Position numbers and translations under genes: made by a program. 61,954 nt of DNA from Gracilaria gracilis. Lineage: Eukaryota > Rhodophyta > Florideophyceae > Gracilariales > Gracilariaceae. The stretch is taken from the NCBI GenBank assembly GCA_030374805.1, contig JARGSG010000142.1, forward strand, positions 1 through 61,954, written 5' to 3'. The notes under the pieces were generated by a model. That model worked only from the letters and a program-made list of their open reading frames with translations. It searched no databases and was not told the origin of the DNA. Positions 19,821-30,642 of the stretch are shown piece after piece (the first letter of the stretch is position 1; each line of letters starts with the position of its first letter).

Positions 19821-21846
19821 CTAATTGCTAATCGGGGCTATATGGCAGGGGGGAAAGTAGGGCTTGGCGATTTGGTATCGATAGAACCTCGTCAGGTAAA
19901 ATCCGTGAAAGCGCCGATTTAACCGAGGAGTGAAGGAAGAAGCGCGGTAGTTGTGACGGGGAATTTGACCGAAGCCGAGGATCGAAGATGATTGGAGGAT
20001 TCCAAACCAAGGAGGTACATTCTCGCAGGTGGAGTGGGTAGAGAGAGGAACTGGGTGGGTGGTGTTCGGAGTTTTTCGATGGTGGCGAGCATGATGAATT
20101 CGGAAACGCCGAGGTGGAACTTGTGGAGTGGTTTGAATGGAAAATGTTGTAAGGAGAGAGAAGCGCCGTGATGTTGAGAAGAGAATAAGGTTGGGAGATG
20201 GAGGAGTACTTTGCGAGGGAGAGGGAGTGGAGGGCTTCAAAGGATATTTCCTTTGTCTTGCAGAATACTCAGTGCTTGCGGCCAAGGAGAATATTTCGTG
20301 ATTCTCGGAGGAGAATGAATTGAGATTAGCGTGCAGCATTGGTCTGGTCGTGGGTTCGGGAGAGTGGAGTGTGATTTGCGTGTGGCGTGGGTCTGTTCCT
20401 GGTTTCGGAGGGAAGGGTATGGATTGTGTAGAGCGAGGTCTGAGGGGGAGACGCTGCACCTGTGAGGAGGGTCTTAGGGGAGTGTTCTGTGGGAGATGAC
20501 GAGGATGTCCTCCGCTTCCGGAATTTCATCGGAGTAGCTGGCCTTAATTGTGTAACAGTGGTGGAGAATGCCATGGGGTTCACGGAAGGGAAACCCGTTG
20601 AGAGTGGTGAGCAGAGAGTTTTTTTGGTCTGGCCTGGGATTGGAGAGGAGATTTGAGGGATGCCCTCGTGGCTTTCGGAGATGCGGCTGGGTGGAAGGAG
20701 GTTGGCAAGTAGCCGAGAAGGATGGAGTTTCCAGTAACGCAATTGCGATGGAAGGAATAAGAGATGGTGAAGAATGTGATGTGAAGGTAGTAGGTGGTCA
20801 TAGGAAGAGAATTTGAGAAGGTGAAGGACTTGACTACGTACATTTGGAAGAGCACGTAAAGGAGTCAATACCAGTGGTGTCGGGAGATGGTCGGATGCAT
20901 GAGTTGTAGGAGGACTGAATGAGGGCGGCTTTTAGGGACGGGAAAGCTTCTTGGCCGAGGGCGGAGGCCGTGGGGTGTAGAAAAGCAGGGTCGCCGGATG
21001 CAATGGTATTGGAGAGGGAGTGGAAGAAGGTGTTGTGAAATTGTGCGAGGGCGAGTGGTTGTTTGAGGACCTGCGTGGCTTCTCTGCGGAAGACAGTGTT
21101 GGAGAAAAGCTGCTGTGCGTCTGTAAGGGTGGTGGAGGCGAAACAGATGGTGCAGAATTGGTGCTGGAGGTGGTGTTCCTGGAGCTTTAGGCGCGGGGTA
21201 GCGGATCAGACGGCATTATGGAATGCGGATTTGGAGAAGGCGCGGTCGTGTGGGAAGGGAGATGACTTTGTGCGCCGTGCGCTGGCCGAGGGAGGAGGTG
21301 ATGAAAGAGATGTATAGGGGCATTCGTTGGAGTTGGGGGTTGTTGAGGAGTTGGGAGGGAGTGGAGGTTGAGGGAAGTGGGGGAGGGGGGTGGTAGACAG
21401 ACCAATGGGTGTTGTGGAATTATGGTAGGCGTCTTGGATGTGAAGTGGGAGGGAGAGTTGCTGGTGATGATAAGAGTTGTGGTATAGGATGGCGACGGGG
21501 TCGAAAGGGCGGTTTGTGGGAGGGGATATAAAGAAAGTTGAGGGGTAGAATTGTGACCCTTGGTCCATGGGGGGAAGTAGGGGTGCCTCCGCCGGGGGAG
21601 AGGAAACGCTTGGTCGCGGTGATGCGATTGGTGCATCTTCTCTGGTGCCTTTCAATTGCCGGGATGGATTGGCCGAAGAAGGACCAGCCTTTAAAGCAGC
21701 CATTTGGAAAGTTGGGGAAGGGTAGAGGGCTGGCGGGGGATGAGGGTTTACGTACCGGGGAGCGCATTATGGGGCACGGACGTTGGGACAGAATGGTGAG
21801 GAAGTTGACACATGATGCGAAGGCGTTTCAAATATTGCTTTTATAA
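19821..21846 (-). pseudogene. Purine-biased region, possible decayed minus-strand gene
   Basis: The plus strand is strikingly GA-rich. On the minus strand one frame is open from 21703 to about 20850 except for a single TGA at 21206. It starts MAALKAGPSSANPSRQ, continues as a Pro/Ser/Thr-rich stretch and then reads as a helical segment (FCTICFASTTLTDAQQL and ASALGQEAFPSLKAALIQS). Left of 20850 the reading moves between frames. Plus-strand ORFs (for example 21063-21317 and 21538-21846) are an alternative. I recognise no family and cannot decide the coding strand with confidence. Confidence 0.25.
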
Positions 21847-22044
21847 ATTTATGATGTAAACGTGTTGTCTAGTGAACCGATCTCCACAAATTGAAAAGGT
21901 ATTCTTTGTATTTGTATACTTCTATCCCTATTCGATAAGCAGTTATGTAAGTATCTATATTGCTATTCGCTACCGTATACATGAAAATAGGTGGCACCTA
22001 CACACCTACATTGTGCTGCGAAACTACCATAAACGGAAGAAGCA

Positions 22045-22241
22045 TGCTAGTTTCCCTTCCACCCAAACTCGCAAAGATGGAAATGATTTGGAATAATTCT
22101 TTCGGAAGAAACTAGCAGAAGTGGAAAGGTGGAAATATTTTCGGAAATCAACACTTCCAAGTTTGGATAAATTCACCGGTTTTTCTTTCGTTTTAACTCG
22201 GCCATTTTTGACCGCTAAACTAGCATTCCGATAACACCGAC
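22045..22241 (-). repeat. Right inverted end and subterminal repeats of the 8.3-kb segment
   Basis: Complement of 22215-22239 matches 13948-13972 with one mismatch. Further TGCTAGT/ACTAGCA words occur at 22045 and 22110. Confidence 0.6.
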
Positions 22242-22328
22242 GAAAATGATGAACACAAAGTAAACTTCCCGTCCTTGACGGTCCTCTTCAATTCTACTTC
22301 GATTCGGTCTTCCTTCTTTTCTCCCGTC

Positions 22329-22826
22329 CTAAGCGGATACCAATTGTCGCACTAGGGCTCTTTCCAGCGGGCCTGGTAGTGCGGTGCCAACGCGCTGGTG
22401 ATACTGTACGACCCGTGATCGGGGGAGGTGTTCGATCGGTTCCTCTGTATCCCCTTCGGGACCATAGCCATACCAACGGACGCGGTAGAGCAGGTCGCCG
22501 TTCCCGTCGTAGGAATATCCGATTACTCGGTCGACGACGTACTCCTGCACGTACACTTCCCGGCCTCGCCGTGTTGTCGTCACTTTGCGTGGAGCGGTCC
22601 CTTCATGGAGGAAAATGTCCCTCGAGAGGGTGTCGGGGCCCACCAAGGTGGAATCGTTGCCGTCCCTACGGGGTGTTGCTCTCCCACTTGCGTGGTAGTA
22701 CTCCCGTATCGCGAGTCTGCGTGGGCGATCCGCCTTGGCGATGACGTTGTCGTCGTATCCCCCGGCGGGGTGCTCCGCGCTTAGCGGGAAGGGGCGCGTG
22801 TGGGGCGTCCTCCCTTGTACGGGCAC
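22329..22826 (-). CDS. Chromodomain end of B-inner pol
   Basis: Contains YVVDRVIGYSYDGNGDLL followed by YRVRWYGYGPEGDTEEP and a helix (HLPRSRVVQYHQRV). This is the three-strand-plus-helix chromodomain of Gypsy chromoviruses, which targets integration through chromatin marks. The aromatic positions Y..W.Y are present. It ends at a stop at 22329-22331 and converges on the antisense ORF, now separated by the 8.3-kb insertion. Confidence 0.75.
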   Translation of the reverse strand: MPVQGRTPHTRPFPLSAEHPAGGYDDNVIAKADRPRRLAIREYYHASGRATPRRDGNDSTLVGPDTLSRDIFLHEGTAPRKVTTTRRGREVYVQEYVVDRVIGYSYDGNGDLLYRVRWYGYGPEGDTEEPIEHLPRSRVVQYHQRVGTALPGPLERALVRQLVSA

Positions 22827-24266
22827 GTGACGCTAACAACGGTTGGCTGGAATTTGCCCTACTCCGATCCGCCTCCCTGGCGCGTGGACCTTTCCACGGC
22901 TGCGCCAGCTGGCTTGGCACCCCGTGTGCGGTGGTTATTTCCGGTAAGTCGGCGTGTGCTGTGCTGGTCCCGTGTGGGGCGTGTACAGCCGGCGCTGTGC
23001 CCACTACTTGGGGAGGTTTCGACTTGGTCGGACGTAGTGTGCCGTCGTAGACGGGTGCCAACTCCGGAGCGGCCGGTGCCGTGCTAGCGGTGCCAGGTTC
23101 TACCGAGACGCTCGGAGGGCGACTGCGCAAGCGCGCCTTGCCCTGAATTGGTGGTCTTTCCTCGCGATGAGGTGTTCCGTTGACAACGGTCAGGCTTCTC
23201 GTTGCAGCGTCTCCCCGGCTTGAGGGCGCTACTGACGGCTTCGTCGGAACGTTCCCTAGTAGAATGTTGACTCTTGCGCCCAGCGTCACTGGCTCATCCT
23301 CGGGGCTGCGTTCCGCATTCTGAGGCAATGAGGGCACGCGAGTAACCGCTTCAGCGGGGGAGTCCTCAACGAGGGGAGATGCGGGCACACCCTGTATGGG
23401 GCTTGGTACAACAGGACGGTTGTTGTTCCGCGCTTGCGGCGTCGACGGTATAATCGTGTCCCGTGTACCACGGTGCGAAGTCTGCGTGATGCGCGTACTC
23501 ACATCGCCCTTTACGGGGTTAGTTCTCTCGCCACGAGGTGTTGCATTCCCAGTATTGGGTTCCTCTGCCGCAGCGTCCTCTCGGCTGGAGGATGCCACTG
23601 ACAGGTGCTTACGAACGTTCCCCGAAGAGGTGGTGTTCTCTGCGTGCTGCGGCAACTGCGATGCAAATTCAGCTTCCTCCACGGAGGGTTCGTCGACGTT
23701 CGGGGACGACACACCCTGAGAGGGGCTTGGCCCTGCAGATCGGCTGTCGTTCACCGAGACCGGCAGCGATCCTGCAACACCTTCCCGTGCTTCACGGCGT
23801 GAATTCCGTTGCGACGGCGAAAGATCTCCATCGGAGCTGCTTTTTCCCTCCCCCTCCTTAGACGGAGCAACCCGGGGGGGGGGGGGGGGGGGGGGGTGGC
23901 GTAGGAGGTTCCGCCTGGCGGGCGATAATCCGACCATGGGCGGTAGAAGAAGAAGGCATTGGGCCGTGTAGGCCTGAGTGTTCCGGCTGTGCCGGCGTTT
24001 CCGATAACATCTCAATATCTGAGAGGCCCCGGGTGGGGTGTGGTAGAACTGAAGGTCGTTCGACCACTGATATTCTCGGACTATCCGATGTTGCTGTACC
24101 CGTAGAAACAGGATTACTGTCCAGTACTACCTCAGAAGAGGTCAGAGGGGCCAGGACAACGCGATCGCGGGATAACCGCTCGAGCGTATCGCCCATCTTC
24201 ACCACGAAATTGTCGGCAGTTGTAGAGATCACCCTGAAAAAGCCGTGCGCCACTGGCGAGATTTCC
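22827..24266 (-). pseudogene. Long linker of B-inner pol with internal duplication and poly-G tract
   Basis: Joins integrase to chromodomain. Just left of the MITE it continues integrase homology (SPVAHGFFRVISTTADNFVV, LERLSRDRVVLAPL), then becomes Ser/Pro/Arg-rich. Two related units of roughly 110 residues are visible: one with PSPSQGVSSPNVDEP and VASSSREDAA, the other with PSPIQGVPASPLVED and VAPSSRGDAA. A run of 23 G (23874-23896) encodes polyproline on the minus strand, and the frame changes there. Confidence 0.6.
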
Positions 24267-24559
24267 CCCCTACGAACAGCAAATCTGGCCGAAATGTGGC
24301 CGAAATGTGGCCGAAATATTGCCATTTAGCTCGAAAACTTGCGAGGACGTGTAACGAGCTAAGATAAACAACTTTTAATTTTCTTCGCATGCCTGAAATA
24401 TGGCCGAAACGTGGCCGAAATATGGCCGAATTGTACACGTGTCCATGATCAAAAGTATTCAGTTTACCTAGTCACACGTTTTCATAGGTTTTTGACCTAG
24501 ATGGTCATATTTCGGTCACATTTCGGCCAGATTTCGGCCAAATTTGCTGTTCGTAGGGG
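24267..24559. mobile_element. MITE 1 (293 bp) inside B-inner integrase
   Basis: The ends read CCCCTACGAACAGCAAAT in inverted orientation. Next to each end is a run of about 12-bp units of the type TGGCCGAAATG. The interior has TTTAGCTCGAAAAC and GACGTGTAAC, shared with the MITE at 54521-54813. Skipping it joins KRHKL to SPVAHGFF in the integrase frame. No coding capacity. Confidence 0.75.
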
Positions 24560-26165
24560 AGAGCTTGTGACGCTTTTCCCGTTCCAGGTTACAGTACTCC
24601 TTCTGTACATAGATGTATTTACCAACCGCAATTGGCGCAGTGTCAGGACGTCGTAAGCGGTTGTCGAAATCACGCTTGTAAGCGGCCTGGGCACGTTCCA
24701 TAGACTTCCGCGCGGCGGGAGTCAAATTAGTTAACCATTGTTTCCAATTGTTACGGTATTCGCCCACGGATGAGAAGGTTCCAAGCGTAGCTTGCGGTTC
24801 CAACGCCAGAGGCGGGGGCAAACGGGATAGTACCAACTCGAATGGCGATACCCCGGTAGTCCGGTGAACCTGAGTGTTGTAGGCGAAGGTAGTCGCATCA
24901 GTGTACAGGTCCCAAGTCTTTGGGTGGTCAGCAACGTACGAACGCAGAGATGCGAGCATTGTTTCGTTAAAACGTTCGACTTGCCCATTACATTGGGGGT
25001 GATAAGTAGTTGTGAACTGCTTCTTCACATCCAGGATGCGACACACATCCTGGAAGAACCTGGACGCAAACTGAGTTCCGTTGTCGGATAACAACTCCAC
25101 TGGAGGTCCATACGTGAATACCCAATGGGTAGCGAACGCGTTAGCCACCGTGAAAGCGGATATCCTTCAAAGAGGGACTGTCCGAACCAGCTTTGAGAAG
25201 CGGTCGGTGCTGACAAGTAAAAACTTGTTGCCCCGCCTTGTTGTGAGGAGTGGTCCAAGAATGTCGATCGCGACAAACTCGAGCGGTGCCCCGGCAGGAA
25301 AACGCTTCAGCGCCTTGCTGTTCTTCCGAGATATAACTCGGTTCTTTGCACACTCCGTACAGAAGCGTACCGTGGCGTAGCAATCCACCGCCATGGCGGG
25401 CCAGTAAAAGTCCCTTCTCAGGGTGAGATAAAGCTTCTGGCCACCGGCGTGACAATCGATCTTCGGGTAATGCGTTAAATGCAACACCCGCAACTGCAGA
25501 GAATGCTGAACCACGACTTTTCGGTTTGCCTCAACTGTCCTCACGAGGTATTCTCGGTCGTTCAACTCGAAAGGGAGTACTTCACCACCGTTAAGACGGG
25601 CGGGTATCCCTACGCAAAAGGGGTTTCCGAACTGATCTCTTACCAGTCCTTCTGGAGTAATGGGAACAAAATTCTCCGGTGGGGGTGTCTCAGTGGCAAC
25701 CTTGCCAGAGGCGAGGAGTTTGTCAAAGTCAGCATCCATATCCAGATCTTCTGGCCAATCCGGATCTTCCGGTTCCTTTCTGTCCACGACAAAGCACGGG
25801 ATCTCGTCGTCTTCGGTTGCGAGGGCTTCCCTACTTGTGGGTAGACGAGAAAGCGCATCAGCCTGAGTGGTCAAAGCTCCTTTCTTATATATGACTGTGA
25901 AGTCGTATTCTGCTAAGCGGAGTCTCCACCGCATGAGGCGGCCCGATGGATCGGAGATATTCCTCAACCACCTCAACGAGGAATGGTCCGTGTACACGGT
26001 AAAGTGAACACCCATAAGATATGGGCGGAGAGCGGAAAGCGCCCACACAACGGCGAGACACTCCTTCTCTAATACAGAGTAGTTCCGTTCGTGAACGTTT
26101 AGCGAACGCGACCAATAACCAATGGGCTTCCGTTCCCCTTCTGAAGTGGTTTGAAAAGAGCGCAA
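24560..26165 (-). pseudogene. pol: RNase H and integrase of B-inner
   Basis: RNase H: KPIGYWSRSLNVHERNY, EKECLAVVWAL, FTVYTDHSSLRW and TQADALSRL. Integrase: zinc-binding HHCC (HYPKIDCHAGGQKLYL...FCTECAKNR), catalytic Asp in VAIDILGPL, Asp in LLSDNGTQF and Glu in GQVERFNETM. One TGA at 25165-25167 interrupts the frame between the first and second catalytic Asp; reading continues in the same frame afterwards. The domain then runs into MITE 1. Function of the family: degradation of the RNA template, and insertion of the cDNA. Confidence 0.85.
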
Positions 26166-27118
26166 CTGACTCGGTAGTCGCTCGAGTCCGTGTCCACGGA
26201 GTACGGGAATCCCAATTGGGGTAACGATAGGATCGGTGCTGACGTGACAGCCTCCTTTAAAAAGTTGAACGCATCCGCTTGCGCGGGGTTTAAGGGTTCC
26301 AGTTTCGGTGGGTGTCCCTTACGCAGTAGCGCGTTAAGCGGCGCCGCGATATCCGAAAAGTTCGGGATGAACCGTCGATAGACGTTGACTAGCCCCAGAA
26401 AGGACTGGAGTTCCGTCTGAGTACGGGGTTTCTTTGCCTCAACGAGGGATTTGACGCGAGCTTCCTCGATCGACAGCCGCCCAGGACGGATCACGTTTCC
26501 CAGATACTTGATCGTATCTGTGGAGAACTCACACTTCCTCAGCTTGAGGGTAATACCAGAATCCCGTAAAACGGTTAAAACTTCCCTGACATGGGTGAGG
26601 TAGTCGTCAAGGTTATCTGAGAAGACAATGATGTCATCCAGATATACCAAGCCCGACCGCCACTTGAACCTGTTGAGCAGGATATCGACCGCTCGCTGAA
26701 AAGTAGCGGGGGCGTTGGTTAAACCAAATGGCATCTGTTTGAAGCGGTAGGACCCAGAATGGCTGACGAAGGCAGTCTTGTCGCAGTCCTCTTCCCTTAC
26801 AGAAACCGGCCAATATCCCCAATTGGCATCCAACGCCGTGAACACGGTAGCATTGCCAAGCGAGTTAATGCACTCGTCCATACGTGGTATGGGGTAGCTA
26901 TCCCGTACAGTTACGGCGTTGAGCGCGTGGTGGTCGAGACAAAATCTCCACGTGCCGTCGCCCTTCAATGGCAGTACAATTGGAGAAGCCCAGGGTGACT
27001 GAGTGGGTTCAATCACCCCGGCGCGGAGCATCTTGTCCACTTGACACTGCTCCTCTTCCCTAGCTTTCGGTCCTGCCCTGTACGGGGGTTGAGCCACCGG
27101 ACGCGCGTTCGGCAACAA
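26099..27118 (-). pseudogene. pol: Reverse transcriptase of B-inner
   Basis: Blocks in order: GVIEPTQSPWASPIVL, FCLDHHALNAVTVRDSYPIP, FTALDANWGYW (motif A Asp), MPFGLTNAPATFQRAVD, LVYLDDIIVFS (catalytic YLDD), then FLGLVNVYRRFIPNFSDIA and FPYSVDTDSSDY leading into RNase H. The frame shifts at about 26150. DH in place of the usual DY after FCL suggests wear. Length and block order match Gypsy RT. Confidence 0.85.
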
Positions 27119-27292
27119 GTCGATACGGTGTTACGTCGCAGAAATCTCTCCAAGAGATCCATCCGACATCGTGGTAAATTCCCGTAGCATATTTCGGAGT
27201 TTTTCGCGGTGCAATACCGGTACGTGACCGAGGTCCAGCTCTCCCAGAGCCTTGACCAGGTCGAGCCGGTCGTAGCTTGTAGGGCCCCGCTG

Positions 27293-28160
27293 TCATATGT
27301 CGGAAAGAGGTTGTAAATCCGAATCATTCGGCGACTTCTCCGTTGAAACGGCGGTGTCCTCCTTCTCCTTAGACGAAGCGTCGGGGCTCTCTGAACTGTC
27401 TCCCTCCTTGGAGGTAACCAATCCGAGAACATCGGCAGCAGTCATCCGCGTCGGGCGCATCGCGAGCGGGTGCGGGGTGATTGATCCAATCACTTGGTTC
27501 TTTACCAAATACTGGGGTTTGGTGCCAAGGTTGGCAACCAAGATATGAAACGGAGTATCCGGGTGCACCTGCACAATTCCGTTTGCAACGGCGAGTTAAC
27601 ACTTCTCGTACAACGACGAAAGGGGCTGTATGAACCTAATGCTGTGCTGACGGGAGTTGACCTTCACCATAACCTGAGACTCCGGCGGTTTAGAAACCGA
27701 CGCAGCAACGCGAAGCTTCGTGGACTGCAGCGTGGTGGGCGATGGTTCCTGCGCAGCAGACAGCGGAACTTGCTTTTGTGAAGCGCGCTTAAGCGGACGA
27801 CGGACAAACGGTACTGATGATCCGTCGCCAAGATCCACGCGCCTGAGGCGGGGCCAGATTGCTTCAACAAACCTGTCGCAGTAATGACATCCCAGTATAA
27901 CTGACGCACGCAACGAACGGCAAAAGAAAAAGTCGAGCTTCACCATAGAGGTGCCAAACTGGACGACCACGTAGACGGTTCCCACCGTTGATAACCGGTT
28001 GCTATTCGCGTCAGCGACGTTCGGGACCGCTTCGGAGCGGATACGAGACCGCACCAGCGGGGTAAATACGGTCTCCACGACGAAGTTCGGGCCAGAATCT
28101 GTGTCCAGGACAGTTAGAAATCTTACCAGAAACTGGGGGTTGAGGCCAAGATCAGCGTAA
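27293..28160 (-). pseudogene. pol: Aspartic protease and linker of B-inner
   Basis: Active-site block VLDTDSGPNFVVE stands where DTGAGPN is expected, so the catalytic triad is altered. The following ADANSNRLSTVGTV and VILGCHYCDRF (family ILG block) confirm a retropepsin. It cleaves the polyproteins in intact elements. The linker to RT (27293-27574) carries the conserved MTAADVLGLV segment shared with B-outer. Frames change between the pieces. Confidence 0.75.
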
Positions 28161-28376
28161 ATTTATAGTTTCGCTTGGCCATGACCATGATTCTAACCGG
28201 GATCCGGTTATTCTTTACCCGTATCTACGGTCGACGCAGAACACCCAAGTGTTCTGAGTCCGCGTCAGCGGTGTCACTCCTTGACAGGATCTTCACCGAG
28301 GAGCGAGGCAACGACGCCTCGGGCGTCCTCGAACTCGACTCTAAGGACGCCTCTCCCTGAAGGGAGACTCCCTTCA

Positions 28377-30536
28377 TTAGTTTCCCTGGTCTTCCGCCTG
28401 CGGCGGCGTCTCAGGGTCCTCGACCATGAGGGCTTGGGCACCTCGATGAGAGTTCACCACGCGAGTGGCATTTACATCAGCGACCTGCGGGGCAGGGACA
28501 ACCGGTCTTGCCAGGATTGGCCACGATTGACGGATGACGTGCGAGAAGTCCGTCTTGGCGCGCAGATAAGATGCGACGGGGATGACTTGCTTCTCTTCGG
28601 GAATGAGTTCCTTGTAGTTGACCACTACTTTTGGCAACTCCCTCATCGAGAGGAGACTCTGAGGCAAAGTGTGCCCATGTGTATAACACAAGTGGCAAAT
28701 TTTGCCTCGACGTTCCAGCTTGCGGGTTACGATTCCAAGCATCGGCGAATCGAACCGCAGAGCGGGTTTTCTTCCATCCAGGCCGTTGAAAACATGTACC
28801 TCCATTCGAGTAGGGAATAGAAGATGCCATCATACGATGGTTGTCGGCGTACAGCACTGGGTCGGCCAGCGCCGTGTCGTACGACGCATCCGTCGTGGAC
28901 GGGAGTTCCGTGGTCCGAACGGAAGCGACTTTGCCATGCGCAAACTGGACGTTGTCATATCCCTGTTGAGAGTGTCCGTCCGCGATTAGCGACAGCGATG
29001 GGGAGCGGTCCTCCATTACCAACGCTTCAGCGGGCCTCGACCTCAACTGAGGACCACGGGCACGTAGTGCATCACCCTCCGCGCGAGCGGCTTGGACCAA
29101 CTCGAGGTAAGTAATCCTCGGTTTGTCCTCCCGACGCCGGGCGACGAGTGACTTGATGGCTGGGGTCAGACCATCAATGAACATCGTAGAAAGTTCCCCA
29201 GCGAGGTAGACATTGCCACAGAGGTGGAAAGCCTTGTTGAGGCGCAGCGAATAATCGGTTTCGACCTCTCCGGGGAGCTGTCTGGTATTTCTCAAAGCGA
29301 GGATCGCTGACTGAATGGAATCATTCGTCGCGTACGACCTCAAGAGGTACTGCATGGCCTCCGGGCAGCACGTGACCTCTCCTTCGGAGGCTCTCGACGA
29401 ACCTCTCACAGAGTGAAATTGGTCTTCGGCCATTCTCCGTAAAAAGTACGGCAGCGCCACATAGGCCTGTCCTTCGTTCATACCGAGTACATCGGCCTCC
29501 GCCACGAAGTGGGCGAGGAAGTCCAAGACCATAATTGGATCCTCTCCAGAAAAGTTCTGGTTCCTTAGTGAAAGTTGCATCCACTTGATGCAATCTTTCA
29601 ATGGTCCCGTTCCACGGGGTGTGCGATCCAGCGATGAATCCTCCAGCCGATAGTATCGGTACGAAAGTAACTTTCGGAAAATCCTATTCGTAGGCTTCAA
29701 TTCCCGGAGTCCGGAGTGTCTCCTGCCCTTGGTGCGGGAGCGAATCACCCCCTGGGTGGCAGGCGACCGCTTAGAGCGGTAACAGAGCTCACGGCGACCA
29801 TTCTCCGACTCAGAGTCAGAAGAAGGAGACCCATCGGAGTGGCTTGGGTTAGAATCCGACAAGGTCGGTGTATCCGAATGATCGTTGTAGCGTTGGGATT
29901 ACCGCCTCTGGCGGCCTTTGCCTGTTCCAGCGCGCTGGTAGCGTTGTGAAGCGACAGCAACCGGATCATCCGGAGAGTTATTGTCCATTGTTGGGGTTTG
30001 ATCCAACGTCCCCAGACGGGCTCGGATGCGATTGAAGCGCTCCTCGATCCCTTCAACGAAGGTGCCGGGCGAACCGAAACACTCCAACATTTTGTTGACA
30101 TCAGACCGCAATACGCGGAGATCTTCAGCAACATCCCTCGCGGGGACACTCTCGACCACCTCACGGAGGGCTTGAAATTCCCCCACAAGGGCATTGTGGG
30201 CGGCACGCAGAGTGCATACCTGGTTCTCCAGGGAATTTACTTGGGAGGTGTTGGCAGCCTCACGGCGAGGTAAGGATCCCGCAACAGCGGCTGCTGGCTG
30301 GAACGCCAAAGGCGAACCAGTAGCGACTGGAGCAGGCCCAGCAACAGGCCGAAAGCTGGCCAACGAGGTCAATGGAAGGTCCCGGGATTCTCGGTGTTGG
30401 AGGAAACCTTCGCGGCGAGGGTAGAACCAGCTCAAATCGGGATTTTAGAAACCACCCGATCATCGGGAACATCCCCATCATCACGGGAGCGGCTGCGGGT
30501 AGCCGCCAGCTCAGCCCCAGATGGCTTCCGAGACAT
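28377..30536 (-). pseudogene. gag: Gag of B-inner
   Basis: ATG at 30536 (MSRKPSGAELAATRSRS). A TGA and frameshift occur within the first 40 codons, then a coiled-coil-like region is open to a TAA at about 29899. The same frame resumes with a Ser/Asp-rich stretch (SDSNPSHSDGSPSSDS) and capsid (SYRYYRLEDSSLDRTPRG, CPEAMQYLLRSYATND) to about 28477. The C-terminal part, in another frame, has CHLCYTHGHTLPQS, a zinc knuckle in which the last Cys is Ser. B-outer keeps the full CX2CX4HX4C. Confidence 0.75.
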
Positions 30537-30620
30537 CAGTAAGATCCTTAAACGGGAGTACACGGAATCTTCCGGATACAGTAAAAATCAACTCCAAAAG
30601 AGGAAAAGCACACAGACATG

Positions 30621-30639
30621 CTTCTAAGTTGGGAGACCA
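30621..30639 (-). other. Primer-binding site of B-inner
   Basis: TGGTCTCCCAACTTAGAAG on the minus strand, three bases from the LTR. Confidence 0.75.
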
Positions 30640-30642
30640 GTT

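Larger units (their letters stand above)
13946..22241. mobile_element. 8.3-kb segment with inverted ends, candidate DNA transposon carrying gene fragments
   Basis: The left end 13948-13972 and the complement of the right end 22215-22239 agree at 24 of 25 positions (CGGTGTT, then TCGGAATGCTAGTTTAG). Near both ends the word TGCTAGT or its complement recurs: 13962, 13975, 14012, 14033 on the left and 22045, 22110, 22218 on the right. This is the arrangement of transposase-binding subterminal repeats. The terminal GTGTTCTCGGAA also ends the MITE at 51041-51407. I find no transposase inside and no clear target duplication. It interrupts the antisense ORF of B-inner. Contents: two broken minus-strand genes, a broken NAD(P)-binding protein gene, a hairpin array and a purine-rich region of unclear coding. 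Confidence 0.55.

Noticed and set aside
21063..21846. Plus-strand GA-rich ORFs as genes
   Set aside because: They are short and mutually out of frame, while a minus-strand frame is open for 850 bp with one stop. The evidence is not strong either way.
13946..22241. Helitron or Polinton
   Set aside because: No Rep/helicase, hairpin end, integrase or capsid genes; ends are inverted and do not start AG.
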